A DNA stretch of 64,000 nt from Profundibacter amoris (GTDB lineage Bacteria; Pseudomonadota; Alphaproteobacteria; Rhodobacterales; Rhodobacteraceae). The notes beneath the pieces were generated by a model. It saw only the letters and a list, made by a program, of their open reading frames with translations, had not been told where the DNA came from and made no database searches. The position numbers and the translations under genes were made by a program. This document shows, in pieces, positions 8,535-18,169 of this stretch; within the stretch, counting starts at the first letter, position 1; the number at the start of each line of letters is the position of its first letter. The DNA lies in NCBI RefSeq assembly GCF_003544895.1, contig NZ_CP032125.1, positions 1,130,001 through 1,194,000 of the forward strand. The letters are read 5' to 3'.

Positions 8535-9047
8535 TCAGGCCGGTTCCATCACGTCGTTCAGACGCTTTTCAATTTCTTCCTTGGTGCCCGGATAGGTTGG
8601 CAATCCGCGCGGGATCCAGCCTTTGCCGTTGCGCCCGCCTGCCATGCCTTCGGGGACATTGACCAGACCGGGGAAACCCTGTTTGTTCAAAGCGTCAAAC
8701 ACATAGCCCGAACGATTGCCGGTGCGGCAAATCACGGCGATGGGTTTTTCAGGAAAGGCATTGCGCAGCTTTACCAGAGAATCGACAAAATCCTTTTGTG
8801 TCATATCCAGCGCAATCGCGCCTTCGCCAATGCCGGTTTCGGCCCATTCGGGCGGGGTGCGGATGTCGACCAGAATAATATCTCCCGCGACTGCTGCCAT
8901 ATGCGCCTCGGGCGGTGTCATGGTGGCTTCGCCAGCCTGAACAGGTGTTGCATTCAGTGCAATGCCGGCGGCAACAGCCGCGATCGCTCCGGTCAAAAAG
9001 ACGCGGCGGCTGGATTGCATAAAAGGGCTGGTGACTTGGCCTTGCAT
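8535..9047 (-). CDS. Exported rhodanese-like sulfurtransferase
   Basis: A 170-residue single-domain rhodanese. The N-terminus has an RR-containing signal (SSRRVFLTGAIAAVAAGIAL), suggesting Tat or Sec export. The catalytic loop is ICRTGNRSGYVFDAL (Cys near residue 105 of the precursor), and the substrate strand IILVDIRTPPEWAETG is typical. The start at 9047 has a GGAG site 8 bases upstream; the longer frame begins 30 codons earlier without one. It probably transfers sulfane sulfur in the periplasm; no dedicated partner is adjacent. Confidence 0.85.
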   Translation of the reverse strand: MQGQVTSPFMQSSRRVFLTGAIAAVAAGIALNATPVQAGEATMTPPEAHMAAVAGDIILVDIRTPPEWAETGIGEGAIALDMTQKDFVDSLVKLRNAFPEKPIAVICRTGNRSGYVFDALNKQGFPGLVNVPEGMAGGRNGKGWIPRGLPTYPGTKEEIEKRLNDVMEPA

Positions 9048-9189
9048 TTGATCTACTCCACATTGATGATACGCCTGAAGTATATGGGCGCAAAGGAACG
9101 TATTGCAAATAGTGAATGTGGCGTTTAGCACTGACAAATGGTCACATTCATGTGTAGACGCGCGTGGGGAAAAGAAGGAGGGACTGGCT

Positions 9190-10764
9190 TTGAAGATCGG
9201 AACACCGAAAGAGGTTTTTGAAGGCGAGGCGCGGGTGGCGATGACCCCCGAAAGCGCACTTCAGTTGCAAAAACTGGGGTATGACTGCCTGATCGAGGCA
9301 GGCGCGGGCAAAGCCGCCGGATTTACCGATGCGGCCTACAAGGAAGCCGGCGTGACAGTCGTTCGCGGGGCTGTGAACCTGTGGAAAGAATCCGATGTGA
9401 TTACTAAGGTCCGCCCCCCCACCAAAACCGAAGAGCGCCGGTTGACCAAGGGCAAGACCCTGATTTCATTCTATTTCCCTGGCCAGAACGAAGAACTGAT
9501 GGAACTGGCCGCCGAGAAGGGCGCAACCGTGATCGCCATGGATATGGTGCCGCGGATCAGTCGGGCGCAGAAGATGGACGCGCTGTCCTCGATGGCCAAT
9601 ATCGCCGGTTACCGCGCTGTGATCGAGGCAGGCAACAACTTTGGACGCTTCTTTACCGGTCAGGTGACCGCCGCCGGTAAAGTGCCCCCCGCCAAGGTGC
9701 TGGTTGTCGGCGCCGGTGTGGCCGGTCTGGCCGCTATCGGCACGGCGGTTTCGCTGGGTGCCATCGTCTATGCCTTCGACGTGCGCCCCGAAGTGGCCGA
9801 GCAGATCGAAAGCATGGGTGCGGAATTCGTCTATCTGGATTTCGAGGACGAGGTGCAGGACGGCGCAGCGACAGGCGGCTATGCAGCCCCCTCCAGCCCC
9901 GAATTCCGCGAAAAGCAGCTTGAGAAATTCCGCGAACTGGCGCCGGATATGGATATCGTCATCACCACGGCCCTGATTCCGGGCCGTGATGCACCCAAGC
10001 TCTGGACCAGGGATATGGTCGAGATGATGAAACCCGGTTCGGTGATTGTTGACCTTGCGGCGGAACGGGGCGGCAACTGTGATCTGACGGTGATGGACGA
10101 AAAGGTGGTTTCGAAGAACGGCGTGACCATCATCGGCTATACCGATTTCCCCAGCCGCATGGCGACGCAGTCGTCCACGCTCTATGCCAACAATATCCGC
10201 CATATGATGGATGATCTGACGCCCGAAAAGGACGGCAAGATCGTGCACGATATGGAGGACGATGTGATCCGCGGCGCGACCGCCGTGTTCAAGGGCAAAG
10301 TTACCTTCCCGCCGCCCCCGCCCAAGGTGCAGGCCATCGCGGCCCAGCCCAAGAAAGAGGCGCCAAAGGAACTGACCGTTGAGGAAAAACGCGCACAGGA
10401 ACTGGCGGAATTCAAGGCAGCGACCAGACAACAGGTCGGCATGCTGGCCGCTGGCGGTTTGCTGATGCTGCTGATCGGGGCCTATGCACCGGCCAGTTTC
10501 ATGGCGCATTTCATCGTGTTTGCCCTGTCGTGTTTCATCGGCTTCCAGGTGATCTGGAACGTCAGCCACGCGCTGCACACGCCGCTGATGGCGGTGACAA
10601 ACGCCATTTCCGGGATTGTGATCCTTGGGGCGCTGTTGCAAGTCGGGTCCAGCAACTGGCTGGTTGTGATCCTTGCAACCGTTTCGATCCTGATCGCGTC
10701 AATCAATATTGTTGGTGGTTTTCTGGTGACACGCCGGATGCTTGCCATGTTCCAGAAATCTTAA
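9190..10764 (+). CDS. pntA: NAD(P) transhydrogenase alpha subunit (fused domain I plus membrane part)
   Basis: Proton-translocating transhydrogenase subunit that exchanges hydride between NADH and NADP+. The protein begins [23 protein letters not shown] place the start at a TTG codon (9190) because it has an ideal AAGGAGGG ribosome site at 9175-9182; the frame is open further upstream, but that part is unlike the family. The NAD-binding Rossmann motif is [15 protein letters not shown]. After a Lys/Pro/Glu linker, roughly four membrane helices occupy the last 110 residues. It is the fused, E. coli-like form rather than the split PntAA/PntAB found in some alphaproteobacteria. Confidence 0.95.
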   Translation: MKIGTPKEVFEGEARVAMTPESALQLQKLGYDCLIEAGAGKAAGFTDAAYKEAGVTVVRGAVNLWKESDVITKVRPPTKTEERRLTKGKTLISFYFPGQNEELMELAAEKGATVIAMDMVPRISRAQKMDALSSMANIAGYRAVIEAGNNFGRFFTGQVTAAGKVPPAKVLVVGAGVAGLAAIGTAVSLGAIVYAFDVRPEVAEQIESMGAEFVYLDFEDEVQDGAATGGYAAPSSPEFREKQLEKFRELAPDMDIVITTALIPGRDAPKLWTRDMVEMMKPGSVIVDLAAERGGNCDLTVMDEKVVSKNGVTIIGYTDFPSRMATQSSTLYANNIRHMMDDLTPEKDGKIVHDMEDDVIRGATAVFKGKVTFPPPPPKVQAIAAQPKKEAPKELTVEEKRAQELAEFKAATRQQVGMLAAGGLLMLLIGAYAPASFMAHFIVFALSCFIGFQVIWNVSHALHTPLMAVTNAISGIVILGALLQVGSSNWLVVILATVSILIASINIVGGFLVTRRMLAMFQKS

Positions 10765-10777
10765 GGGGGGCGGGATC

Positions 10778-12217
10778 ATGAGCATTGGTATCGTATCCGC
10801 AGCCTATATCGCATCGGCTGTTCTTTTCATTCTGTCGCTGGGCGGGCTAAGCAATCAGGAAAGCGCCAAGCGCGCGGTCTGGTATGGCATCGTCGGCATG
10901 GGGGGTGCGGTGTTTGCCACCGTTTTCGGCCCCGGCATCGGCAGCTATTTCCTTGTGATCCTTGCCATCGCGGCGGGGTCTTATGCGGGCTACTATGTGG
11001 CGGGCAAGGTCGAGATGACCGAGATGCCGCAACTGGTGGCCGCCTTGCACAGTTTCGTTGGTCTGGCCGCTGTTTTCATCGGCCTGAATGCCGAACTGGA
11101 ACTGGGCACCGTGCAACACCTGCTGGCCAATGGCGGCAACACAGATGATCTGGCGGGCTTTGCCAAGAAACTGGCCCATAAGGACGCGGTGGAAATCGCC
11201 ATTCTGAAGGTCGAGGTTTTCCTTGGTGTGTTCATCGGTATCATCACCTTCACCGGCTCGGTCATTGCCTTTGGCAAACTGGCGGGCAAGGTGGATGGCG
11301 GCTCGAAACAACTGCCCGGTGGCCATATGCTGAATGCGGCGGCGCTGGCGGCCAGCATTGTCCTTGGCCTGATGTATTTCAACGGCGCGGGTATCTGGAC
11401 GCTGCTGCTGATGATCCTGATTGCGGGCTTTATCGGCTGGCATCTGATCATGGGCATCGGTGGCGCGGATATGCCGGTGGTTGTGTCGATGCTGAACAGC
11501 TATTCCGGCTGGGCGGCGGCGGCGATCGGGTTTACCCTTGGCAATGATTTGCTGATCGTGACCGGCGCGCTGGTTGGATCAAGCGGTGCGATCCTGAGCT
11601 ATATCATGTGCAAGGCGATGAACCGCAAATTCATTTCGGTGATACTGGGCGGTTTCGGCGGCACATCAGGCCCGCAGATGGAAGTCGAGGGCGAACAGGT
11701 GCCGATCGAGGCCGAGGCCGTGGCCGCCGCGCTGGAAGAGGCCGACAGCATCATCATCGTGCCGGGTTACGGTTTGGCCGTGGCGCAGGCTCAGCAGGCG
11801 GTTTCGGAACTGACCAAACGTCTGCGCGACAAGGGCAAAGAGGTGCGTTTCGCCATTCACCCCGTTGCCGGACGTCTGCCGGGTCACATGAACGTTTTGC
11901 TGGCCGAGGCCCGCGTGCCCTATGACATCGTGCTGGAGATGGACGAGATCAACGATGATTTCCCCGAAACCGATGTGGTGATCGTGATTGGCTCCAACGA
12001 CATCGTCAATCCGGCCGCACAGGATGATCCCAATAGCCCGATTGCCGGTATGCCGGTTCTGGAAGTGTGGAAAGCCAAGCAGGTGTTTGTTTCAAAACGC
12101 GGGCAGGGCACAGGTTATTCCGGTATCGAAAACCCGCTGTTCTACAAGGACAACACGCGGATGTTCTATGGCGATGCCAAGGACAGTTTGAATAAATTGT
12201 TGGCTTTGATCAACTAA
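10778..12217 (+). CDS. pntB: NAD(P) transhydrogenase beta subunit
   Basis: Membrane and NADP(H)-binding subunit (479 aa) of the transhydrogenase. About nine hydrophobic helices fill the first 270 residues. Domain III follows with the NADP-binding segments [18 protein letters not shown] and [22 protein letters not shown], and [22 protein letters not shown] at 10778 is 13 bases after the pntA stop, with an AAGGGGGG ribosome site. Operon with pntA; a clear terminator follows. Confidence 0.96.
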   Translation: MSIGIVSAAYIASAVLFILSLGGLSNQESAKRAVWYGIVGMGGAVFATVFGPGIGSYFLVILAIAAGSYAGYYVAGKVEMTEMPQLVAALHSFVGLAAVFIGLNAELELGTVQHLLANGGNTDDLAGFAKKLAHKDAVEIAILKVEVFLGVFIGIITFTGSVIAFGKLAGKVDGGSKQLPGGHMLNAAALAASIVLGLMYFNGAGIWTLLLMILIAGFIGWHLIMGIGGADMPVVVSMLNSYSGWAAAAIGFTLGNDLLIVTGALVGSSGAILSYIMCKAMNRKFISVILGGFGGTSGPQMEVEGEQVPIEAEAVAAALEEADSIIIVPGYGLAVAQAQQAVSELTKRLRDKGKEVRFAIHPVAGRLPGHMNVLLAEARVPYDIVLEMDEINDDFPETDVVIVIGSNDIVNPAAQDDPNSPIAGMPVLEVWKAKQVFVSKRGQGTGYSGIENPLFYKDNTRMFYGDAKDSLNKLLALIN

Positions 12218-12225
12218 AATAACGC

Positions 12226-12256
12226 TTGTCCTAGAGTGCACTCTAGCAGCTAAGGT
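12226..12256 (+). promoter_or_regulatory. MerR-type promoter/operator for the merR-CMD pair
   Basis: A perfect 16-bp palindrome, CTAGAGTGCACTCTAG (12231-12246), lies between a TTGTCC -35-like box (12226-12231) and a TAAGGT -10-like box (12251-12256) separated by 19 bases. An overlong 19-bp spacer with a dyad in it is the hallmark of promoters controlled by MerR-family proteins. The downstream gene encodes such a protein, so autoregulation is likely. Confidence 0.7.
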
Positions 12257-12287
12257 CCCTGTAAATCACTTCACGGGGGCCTTTTTT
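12252..12287 (+). terminator. Rho-independent terminator of pntAB
   Basis: Stem AAGGTCCCTGT (12252-12262) pairs along all 11 positions, counting G-U pairs, with ACGGGGGCCTT (12273-12283), followed by a T tract to 12287. It sits 34 bases after the pntB stop and overlaps the -10 box of the merR promoter. Confidence 0.8.
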
Positions 12288-12301
12288 ATGGCGCAGACAT
12301 T

Positions 12302-12691
12302 ATGATGATCGGCGAGTTCGCCCGCGCGGCGGGATTGTCGATTTATACCGTCCGGTTTTACGAAAAGATCGGGTTGATCCCGGCACCACCGCGCGATGCA
12401 GGTGGGCGGCGGGTGTATTCAGACGACAGCCTTGGCTGGATACGGTTCCTCAAGCAGTTGAACGCCACGGGGATGAAACAGGCCGACCGCGTGCGCTATG
12501 CCGCGCTGCGTTTGCAGGGCGAGGCGACCTATACCGAGCGGCGCAAGATGCTGGAAGCGCATTACGATAAAATCCGTGCCGATCTGACGGCATTGCAGAA
12601 AACCAGCGATCTGATGCAGAGCAAGATTTCCCTTTACCAAAGACTAGAGGCCGAACTGGCCGCAAGCGAAAAGGATAATAACAATGACTGA
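12302..12691 (+). CDS. MerR-family transcriptional regulator
   Basis: A 129-residue regulator. The N-terminal winged helix-turn-helix reads MIGEFARAAGLSIYTVRFYEKIGLIPAP, followed by the usual GGRRVYSDDSLGWIRFLKQL and a long dimerisation coiled coil. The protein has no cysteine at all, so the metal-thiolate sensing of CueR/ZntR-type members is excluded; a small organic or reactive-carbonyl signal is more likely (inference). It overlaps the next gene by 8 bases, so the pair is coupled. Two ATG codons are adjacent (12302 and 12305). Confidence 0.9.
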   Translation: MMIGEFARAAGLSIYTVRFYEKIGLIPAPPRDAGGRRVYSDDSLGWIRFLKQLNATGMKQADRVRYAALRLQGEATYTERRKMLEAHYDKIRADLTALQKTSDLMQSKISLYQRLEAELAASEKDNNND

Positions 12692-13055
12692 CGCCCTGAA
12701 ACGTGGCCGCGATGTGCTGGCTGAAATGAACCCCGAAATTGAACAGGTTTTGCGGGACCGGTATGACGGTATCCTGCCCGGGTTCGCCGAAAGTCTGGTC
12801 GAATGGGCCTATGGGCGCCATTACAGCCGCGAGGGGCTGGATATGAAAACCCGTCAGTTGTGCACCGTTGCGGCACTGACAACGCTTGGCGGGCAGACCG
12901 CGCCGCAGCTAAAGATCAACATAGAAAACACGCTGGCCGCAGGCGCAAGTGAACGCGAGATTGCCGAGGCGATATGGCAGATGGCTGTTTATGGTGGCCT
13001 GCCTGCCGCGATCAACGGGTTGAATGCGGCAAAAGAGGTGTTCGAGGCCTATTAG
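12684..13055 (+). CDS. Carboxymuconolactone decarboxylase-family protein
   Basis: A 123-residue all-helical protein of the gamma-carboxymuconolactone decarboxylase superfamily. The family core DMKTRQLCTVAALTTLGGQTAPQLKINIENTLAAG is followed by EIAEAIWQMAVYGGLPAAINGLNAAKEVF. The CxxC peroxidase motif of AhpD is absent, so it resembles the PcaC-like rather than the alkylhydroperoxidase branch. No beta-ketoadipate genes are nearby. Coupling to a MerR regulator suggests an inducible detoxification role (inference). Confidence 0.88.
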   Translation: MTDALKRGRDVLAEMNPEIEQVLRDRYDGILPGFAESLVEWAYGRHYSREGLDMKTRQLCTVAALTTLGGQTAPQLKINIENTLAAGASEREIAEAIWQMAVYGGLPAAINGLNAAKEVFEAY

Positions 13056-13122
13056 CAACATCAAATGTTTACAGGCGGGGAATATGCGCTAGGTTGCCCG
13101 CGTAAACGTTTAAGGTGCCCAG

Positions 13123-14403
13123 ATGAGCCAACTCGAAGATCACCCCTTGCGCTACCAGATGGCAAACGAGCTGCACGCGCGGCCCTTTCCCATCCTTTCG
13201 GCCCCGTGCCATGCGGTGTTTCTGGCGCTGAAAAATCCTGTGGACGCCGCCAACCGTGATCGCGGGCTGGATCGCGCGCATCTGATCGACCTGCTGGACC
13301 GCTTTGGTGCCTCGCACCCGCAACCGGACGCCACGCATTTCTTTTGCGATCTGGGGCGGCACCGGTTGAAATGGGAATTGCACCACGAATTCGTCACCTA
13401 CACCATTTTTACCGACGGGGTGGCGGAACGCCCGTTTGACCCCGTGGCCTTCGAGGTTTTCCCCGCCGACTGGCTGGCAACCCTGCCCGGCAAGCGGCTG
13501 ACATCGGCCTTGATCCGGGTCGAGGAAATGCCGAAGACGCCAAAGCAGGTCGAGGCGCAGATCAAGGACTGTTTTGTCGCCGAAAGCATTGCGGTATCTT
13601 ATACGCTCGATCGCAACGCGATTGTGGCGGGGGATTACCGGATCGACAGTGCTGGGCATTTGCGGTTTGCGATTTTCGTTGAGCCGGGCACCGGCGAGCG
13701 GCGGATCGGGCGCACCTTGCAACGGTTATGCGAGATCGAGACCTATAAATCCATGTCGATGCTGGCCCTACCCAAGGCGCTGAACCTGTCCAAACGGCTG
13801 GCCCAGATTGACGTGCAGGTGTCCGATCTGGTCGGCCATATCAAAAACGCGGCCCGTTCCGAAGAAGAGGCGCTGGGCGAGTTGCTGGGAATTTCGACCG
13901 AGCTTGAGGATCTGATGGCGCAAACCAGTTTTCGTTTTGCCGCCTCGCGGGCCTATAGTTCTATTCTGGCGGAACGGATTGCAGCGATGCGCGAGGATAG
14001 GTTTGGCGGGCGTCAAACCTTTTCGGAATTCATGCTGCGCCGGTTTGATCCGGCTATGCGCACGGTTCGTTCGGCCGAGCAACATTTGAAGGAAATGGCC
14101 GAGCGGGTGATGCGCGCGGCGGATTTGCTGCGCACCCGGGTCGAGGTTGAACGCTCGGCGCAAAATCAGGCCTTGCTGGAAAGCATGGACAAACGCGCGG
14201 ATTTGCAACTGCGCCTTCAGCGCACGGTCGAAGGGCTGTCTGTGGTGGCGATCAGTTACTATGCAATCAATCTGGTGACGTACGGCCTGTACCCATTTGC
14301 CAAGGCGGCACATCTGGACAAACCGATGCTGACGGCCATGGCCACACCTGTGGTGTTGTTGCTGGTCTGGTGGATCGTGCGCCGGATCAGGAAGGCGCAT
14401 TAG
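13123..14403 (+). CDS. DUF3422 family membrane protein
   Basis: A 426-residue protein of the DUF3422 family, widespread in proteobacteria and uncharacterised. It begins DHPLRYQMANELHARPFP, which is the family signature. A central region (about residues 210-370) is helical and probably coiled-coil. Two hydrophobic segments near residues 375-420 (LSVVAISYYAINLVTYGLYPFA and MLTAMATPVVLLLVWWIV) end in a basic RRIRK tail, suggesting a membrane-anchored cytosolic protein. Confidence 0.88.
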   Translation: MSQLEDHPLRYQMANELHARPFPILSAPCHAVFLALKNPVDAANRDRGLDRAHLIDLLDRFGASHPQPDATHFFCDLGRHRLKWELHHEFVTYTIFTDGVAERPFDPVAFEVFPADWLATLPGKRLTSALIRVEEMPKTPKQVEAQIKDCFVAESIAVSYTLDRNAIVAGDYRIDSAGHLRFAIFVEPGTGERRIGRTLQRLCEIETYKSMSMLALPKALNLSKRLAQIDVQVSDLVGHIKNAARSEEEALGELLGISTELEDLMAQTSFRFAASRAYSSILAERIAAMREDRFGGRQTFSEFMLRRFDPAMRTVRSAEQHLKEMAERVMRAADLLRTRVEVERSAQNQALLESMDKRADLQLRLQRTVEGLSVVAISYYAINLVTYGLYPFAKAAHLDKPMLTAMATPVVLLLVWWIVRRIRKAH

Positions 14404-14408
14404 GGTCG

Positions 14409-14455
14409 CCGTTTTCCTTAAAAGAAAACGGGCCGAAATCTTTTAATGATTTCGG
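14409..14455 (+). repeat. Double-hairpin intergenic element, copy 2
   Basis: Inverted repeat CCGTTTTCCTT-a-AAAGAAAACGG (14409-14431, one mismatch) followed after one base by CCGAAATC-N7-GATTTCGG (14433-14455). It has the same order and spacing as the element at 8458-8503 and likewise lies just after a stop codon between convergent genes. Confidence 0.75.
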
Positions 14456-14466
14456 GGTCTATGCCT

Positions 14467-15384
14467 TTACCGTTTGCGCAACCGTGGATCCAGCGCATCA
14501 CGCAGCCCGTCACCGATATAGTTCACCGACAGCACCGTCAGCGAAATCGCCAGACCGGGCCAGATCACCCGCTCGGGATAGATTTGCAGGTATTCGGCAG
14601 CATCGTTCAGCAACCGGCCCCATGTCGGGAAATCCGGCGGAAAGCCAAGGCCGAGGAAGGACAGCGCACTTTCGGTGATGATCGCATTGGCAATCCCCAG
14701 CGTGGCGGACACCATGATCGGCGACATCACATTTGGCAGGATGTGCCGTGTGATCATTTTGGATGGCGTGGTGCCGATGGATTGCGCCGACAGGATGAAC
14801 TCGCGTTCCTTGAGGGCCAGCACATCGCCGCGCACGATCCGTGCGGTGGGCATCCAGCTGGTGATACCGATGGCCGAAACCATCAGGATGAAAATCCCCA
14901 TTTCCGGCCCGAAAGCGGCAGACAGGGGTTCACGGAACAGCATCATCATCACCAACAGCAGCGGCAACAGCGGCAGGGCCAAAAACAGATCGGTGATCCG
15001 CATCAATATCCCGTCCAGCCGCCGGAAATAGCCCGACAGAACCCCGACCAGCGTGCCCAGAAACAGCGCCAGAAGCATCGCGGTCATACCAACCGCAATC
15101 GAGGTGCGACCGCCCTGTATCATCTGCGCCAGCGCGTCACGCCCCAACCCGTCGGTACCCAGTGGGTGGGCCAGCGAGGGGCGCTGATCCATCGCGCCGA
15201 AATTATTGTAGGCCGGATCGATCGGCCAGAGAAACTTGCCGAAAACGACAATGAAAAGGATCGAGAGAAAGACAAAAGAGGCCAGCATCGCACCCTTGTG
15301 GTGGCGGAACTGGTCCCAGATGTCCCACCACTGGCTGCGCGGGGCTTTGGTTGGCACATCGGCGTTTTGGGCAGTCTCAGTCAT
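14467..15384 (-). CDS. ABC transporter permease, Opp/DppC type
   Basis: Inner-membrane permease (305 aa) of a peptide/opine-type ABC importer. It has the OppC N-terminal hydrophilic stretch, an early helix (AMLASFVFLSILFIVVFGKF), then the core domain with the EAA-like loop ending ESALSFLGLGFPPDFPTWGRLLNDA. The start at 15384 (MTETAQNAD) overlaps the upstream permease gene by 8 bases; a longer frame from 15426 is unlikely. It is the last gene of the cluster, and no ATP-binding genes follow. Confidence 0.92.
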   Translation of the reverse strand: MTETAQNADVPTKAPRSQWWDIWDQFRHHKGAMLASFVFLSILFIVVFGKFLWPIDPAYNNFGAMDQRPSLAHPLGTDGLGRDALAQMIQGGRTSIAVGMTAMLLALFLGTLVGVLSGYFRRLDGILMRITDLFLALPLLPLLLVMMMLFREPLSAAFGPEMGIFILMVSAIGITSWMPTARIVRGDVLALKEREFILSAQSIGTTPSKMITRHILPNVMSPIMVSATLGIANAIITESALSFLGLGFPPDFPTWGRLLNDAAEYLQIYPERVIWPGLAISLTVLSVNYIGDGLRDALDPRLRKR

Positions 15385-16384
15385 AGCGGATCCTCGGGTC
15401 CAGAATGCCGTATAGGATATCGGCAATCAGGTTGAATATCACAATCAGGAAGGCAAAGATAAAGGTCAGGGTCTGGACCGTCGGCAGGTCATTGGCCTCG
15501 ATCGCCTTGATCAGCATGTCGCCGATGCCGTTCACCTTGAACACCTGTTCGGTGATGATCGCGCCGCCGAACACGCCGGGAACCCCCAGCGCAATTACCG
15601 TCACAACCGGGATCATCGAATTGCGCAGCACATGCACCAGCACCACCACCTTTTCCGACAGGCCCTTGGCCCGCGCGGTGCGGACATAGTCCTGGTTCAG
15701 GTTGTCCAGCATCGAGGCGCGCATAAAGCGGCTGATCTGGGCGGCGTTATACAGCGCCAGCACGAACACCGGCATGGCGATCTGTTTCATCTGTTTCACA
15801 AAACTGGGCCAGTCGTTGACCACCAGTGTGGTGTCATAGATAGACGGAAACCAGCCCAGATAGACCGAAAAGATCACGATCAGCAGCAGGCCGGTAAAGA
15901 ACGTCGGCACCGAAAAACCGATCATCGAAATGAACGTGCCGATCTGGTCGAACCACGAATATTGTTTGTAGGCTGAGATCACCCCGATCGGGATCGCGAT
16001 CAGCGCGCCGACCACATAGGACAGGCCAACCACCCACAGGGTTTGCGGCAGGCGTTGCACCACCACGTCCATCACCGGACCGCGCCACTGCCAGCTGATC
16101 ACCCGCAGTTTGCCATCGGCAAAGTCGGTGCCGAAGAAATGGTCGATCATCACCTGCGGTTCGATGATAAAAAACTGAACCAGCCATTTGTAGAACTGCA
16201 CATAGTTGGGTTGCCCCAGCCCCAGCGCCTCGCGCATTTTGGCTTTTACCTCGGGGGGGACGGTCAGGGGCACATTGGCCGTGGGGTCACCCGGGGCAAG
16301 TTTCAACAGGGAAAAGATCACCAGAGCGATGAACAGAAGCGTCGGTATGGCCAGCAGAAGTCGTCGGATCGTAAAGGTCAGCAT
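15377..16384 (-). CDS. ABC transporter permease, Opp/DppB type
   Basis: Permease of 335 residues. It has the OppB N-terminus (FTIRRLLLAIPTLLFIALVIFSLLKLAPGDP), six predicted helices and the coupling motif RTARAKGLSEKVVVLVHVLRNSMIPVVT. It heterodimerises with the OppC-like protein to form the channel. A strong hairpin separates it from the binding-protein gene upstream. Confidence 0.93.
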   Translation of the reverse strand: MLTFTIRRLLLAIPTLLFIALVIFSLLKLAPGDPTANVPLTVPPEVKAKMREALGLGQPNYVQFYKWLVQFFIIEPQVMIDHFFGTDFADGKLRVISWQWRGPVMDVVVQRLPQTLWVVGLSYVVGALIAIPIGVISAYKQYSWFDQIGTFISMIGFSVPTFFTGLLLIVIFSVYLGWFPSIYDTTLVVNDWPSFVKQMKQIAMPVFVLALYNAAQISRFMRASMLDNLNQDYVRTARAKGLSEKVVVLVHVLRNSMIPVVTVIALGVPGVFGGAIITEQVFKVNGIGDMLIKAIEANDLPTVQTLTFIFAFLIVIFNLIADILYGILDPRIRYD

Positions 16385-16425
16385 CGGCGTCTCGGTTTAT
16401 GGTTCTGGGGAAAACAGGGTAGGGG

Positions 16426-16454
16426 CGCGGCCCCGAACGAAATCCGGGGCCGCG
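16426..16454 (-). promoter_or_regulatory. Intercistronic stem-loop after the binding-protein gene
   Basis: A perfect 10-bp inverted repeat (CGCGGCCCCG and CGGGGCCGCG) with a 9-base loop, 14 bases after the binding-protein stop. There is no T tract on the sense strand. Such hairpins commonly protect the 3' end of the highly expressed binding-protein message from decay. Confidence 0.6.
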
Positions 16455-16468
16455 TGTGGTTTATGGAA

Positions 16469-18169
16469 TTACTTGGCGCGTGTCCAGTCGGCCACGTTCC
16501 ACATCTGGCTGTCCCAAACGTTCATATCAACGCCGCCCAATGTGTTGGAGCGGGCCGAAACGTTGGAACGGTGGGTGATCGGCAGCATGATGTAGTTCTG
16601 CATCAGCATGTCGTTCATCGCCTTGGCCAGTTCGGCCCGTTTGTTGATGTCTCCGGTGACGGCCATTTCCTTGACCAGTGCTTCGTAATCGTCGTTACAG
16701 AAGCGCGGCATGTTGTTGCCCTGCCACTGGTTTTCAGGACTTGGAATCTGGGCGCATGTCCAGCTGGCCATGTAACCTTCGGGGTCTGCTGTGCCGTTGA
16801 AGTTGTTGGTATACATTTCAACATCGGCAAAGAACTTCTGGAAGGTATCGTTCGAACCGGGGTCGGACCCAAAGAACACAGAAGCCGAGATATTGCGCAG
16901 TTCAACTTCTACGCCGATCTGGTTCCACCACTGTTTGATCGCCGCCTGATATTTCTGGCGCACAGCGTTTGTCGATGTCTGGTACAGAACCTTCAGGCGC
17001 ATGCCGTCTTTTTCGCGCACACCATCCGAGCCTTTGACCCAGCCCGCATCATCCAGCAGTTTGTTCGCACCGTCGATGTCCTGTGTCAGGCACGCGTCGT
17101 TGGCGGTGGAGACATAGATCGCAGGTGCCGGCAGCACATTACAAGTCGGCTTGCCGGTTTCGCCATAGCCGATTTTGGTCAGCAGCGCGCGGTCAATTGC
17201 CATCGAAAGTGCTTTGCGCACATTGATGTCCGACAGGAACGGGTGCGGGTGCTTGACCGTGCCGCGTTCGTCACCCAGATCAGGGCTGACGTCGGTCAGG
17301 TTGATCATGATCCGCTCGACCGAGGTGCCGAAACCCTTGATCACGGTGCCTTTGCCCGCGGCTTCCATGCTGGCCAGCACATCGGGGGACAGTTGCAGGT
17401 TCCAGGCGTAATCGAATTCGCCGGTTTCCAGAACGGAACGGCCTGCCGCCTGCGCATCGCCACCACCTTTGAAGGTCACAGTCGCAAACGCCGGTTTGTT
17501 CGGGTCGCGATAGTTTTCATTGGCTTTGAACGAAATCACGTCATTTGGACGGAAATCTGTCACCACGAACGGGCCAGTGCCGATCGGGTTAAAGTTTTCA
17601 GTGGTACATTCCTGCGCCTTGGCACCGACGCAGTTTTCAAACTGGGCCTTCTGGATGATTGGCGTGCTTGCACCAACAAACGGGCCATAAGGGAAGGGTT
17701 TGGGTTCCGAGAAGTTGATAACAGCGGTGCGATCATCCGGTGTATCAATGCTGGCAACGCCATCGAAATAGTTCGACGAGGCACAACCGCCATCTGGATC
17801 AACACAATATTCCCATGTGAATTTGACATCAGCCGATGTCACAGGGGTGCCGTCAGACCATTTCAGGCCCTCGGTCAGTTTCCATGTGATGGTTTTCAGG
17901 TCGGCAGAAACACCACCGTTTTCAACGGTCGGAACTTCGTCCACCAGCCAGGGCACAATCGCGCCGCTTGCGTCGTAACGGGCCAGAGGCTCGTTTACCA
18001 ATGCTGCTGCGTCCTGCTCTTTGTTGCCGCCGGACAGATACTGGTTCATCGTCGAGGGGGCTTGCCAGTAGATAATATTCAACTGGCCGTCTGAGCCACG
18101 TTCGGCAAAGGCCGCGGGGGCCATTGCAAAGGCGCATGCAGCGCCCATCAGGATTGTTTTCATTTTCAT
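16469..18169 (-). CDS. Peptide/opine ABC transporter substrate-binding protein (family 5)
   Basis: Periplasmic binding protein (566 aa) of the DppA/OppA family. Signal peptide MKMKTILMGAACAFAMAPAAFA is followed by the mature start ERGSDGQLNIIYWQAP. Family elements include LTEGLKWSDGTPVTSADVKFTWEY, NPIGTGPFVV and DINVRKALSMAIDR. Several Cys pairs in the mature part suggest disulfides. The start at 18169 follows AAGGAG at about 10 bases; a longer frame upstream is not supported. Next to two M20 amidohydrolases, it may import N-acylated amino acids or small peptides (inference). Confidence 0.92.
   Translation of the reverse strand: MKMKTILMGAACAFAMAPAAFAERGSDGQLNIIYWQAPSTMNQYLSGGNKEQDAAALVNEPLARYDASGAIVPWLVDEVPTVENGGVSADLKTITWKLTEGLKWSDGTPVTSADVKFTWEYCVDPDGGCASSNYFDGVASIDTPDDRTAVINFSEPKPFPYGPFVGASTPIIQKAQFENCVGAKAQECTTENFNPIGTGPFVVTDFRPNDVISFKANENYRDPNKPAFATVTFKGGGDAQAAGRSVLETGEFDYAWNLQLSPDVLASMEAAGKGTVIKGFGTSVERIMINLTDVSPDLGDERGTVKHPHPFLSDINVRKALSMAIDRALLTKIGYGETGKPTCNVLPAPAIYVSTANDACLTQDIDGANKLLDDAGWVKGSDGVREKDGMRLKVLYQTSTNAVRQKYQAAIKQWWNQIGVEVELRNISASVFFGSDPGSNDTFQKFFADVEMYTNNFNGTADPEGYMASWTCAQIPSPENQWQGNNMPRFCNDDYEALVKEMAVTGDINKRAELAKAMNDMLMQNYIMLPITHRSNVSARSNTLGGVDMNVWDSQMWNVADWTRAK

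Noticed and set aside
16043-18094. 683-codon plus-strand open frame
   Set aside because: It is antisense to the substrate-binding protein and permease genes, which have clear family motifs; high GC content keeps antisense frames open. No domain or ribosome site.
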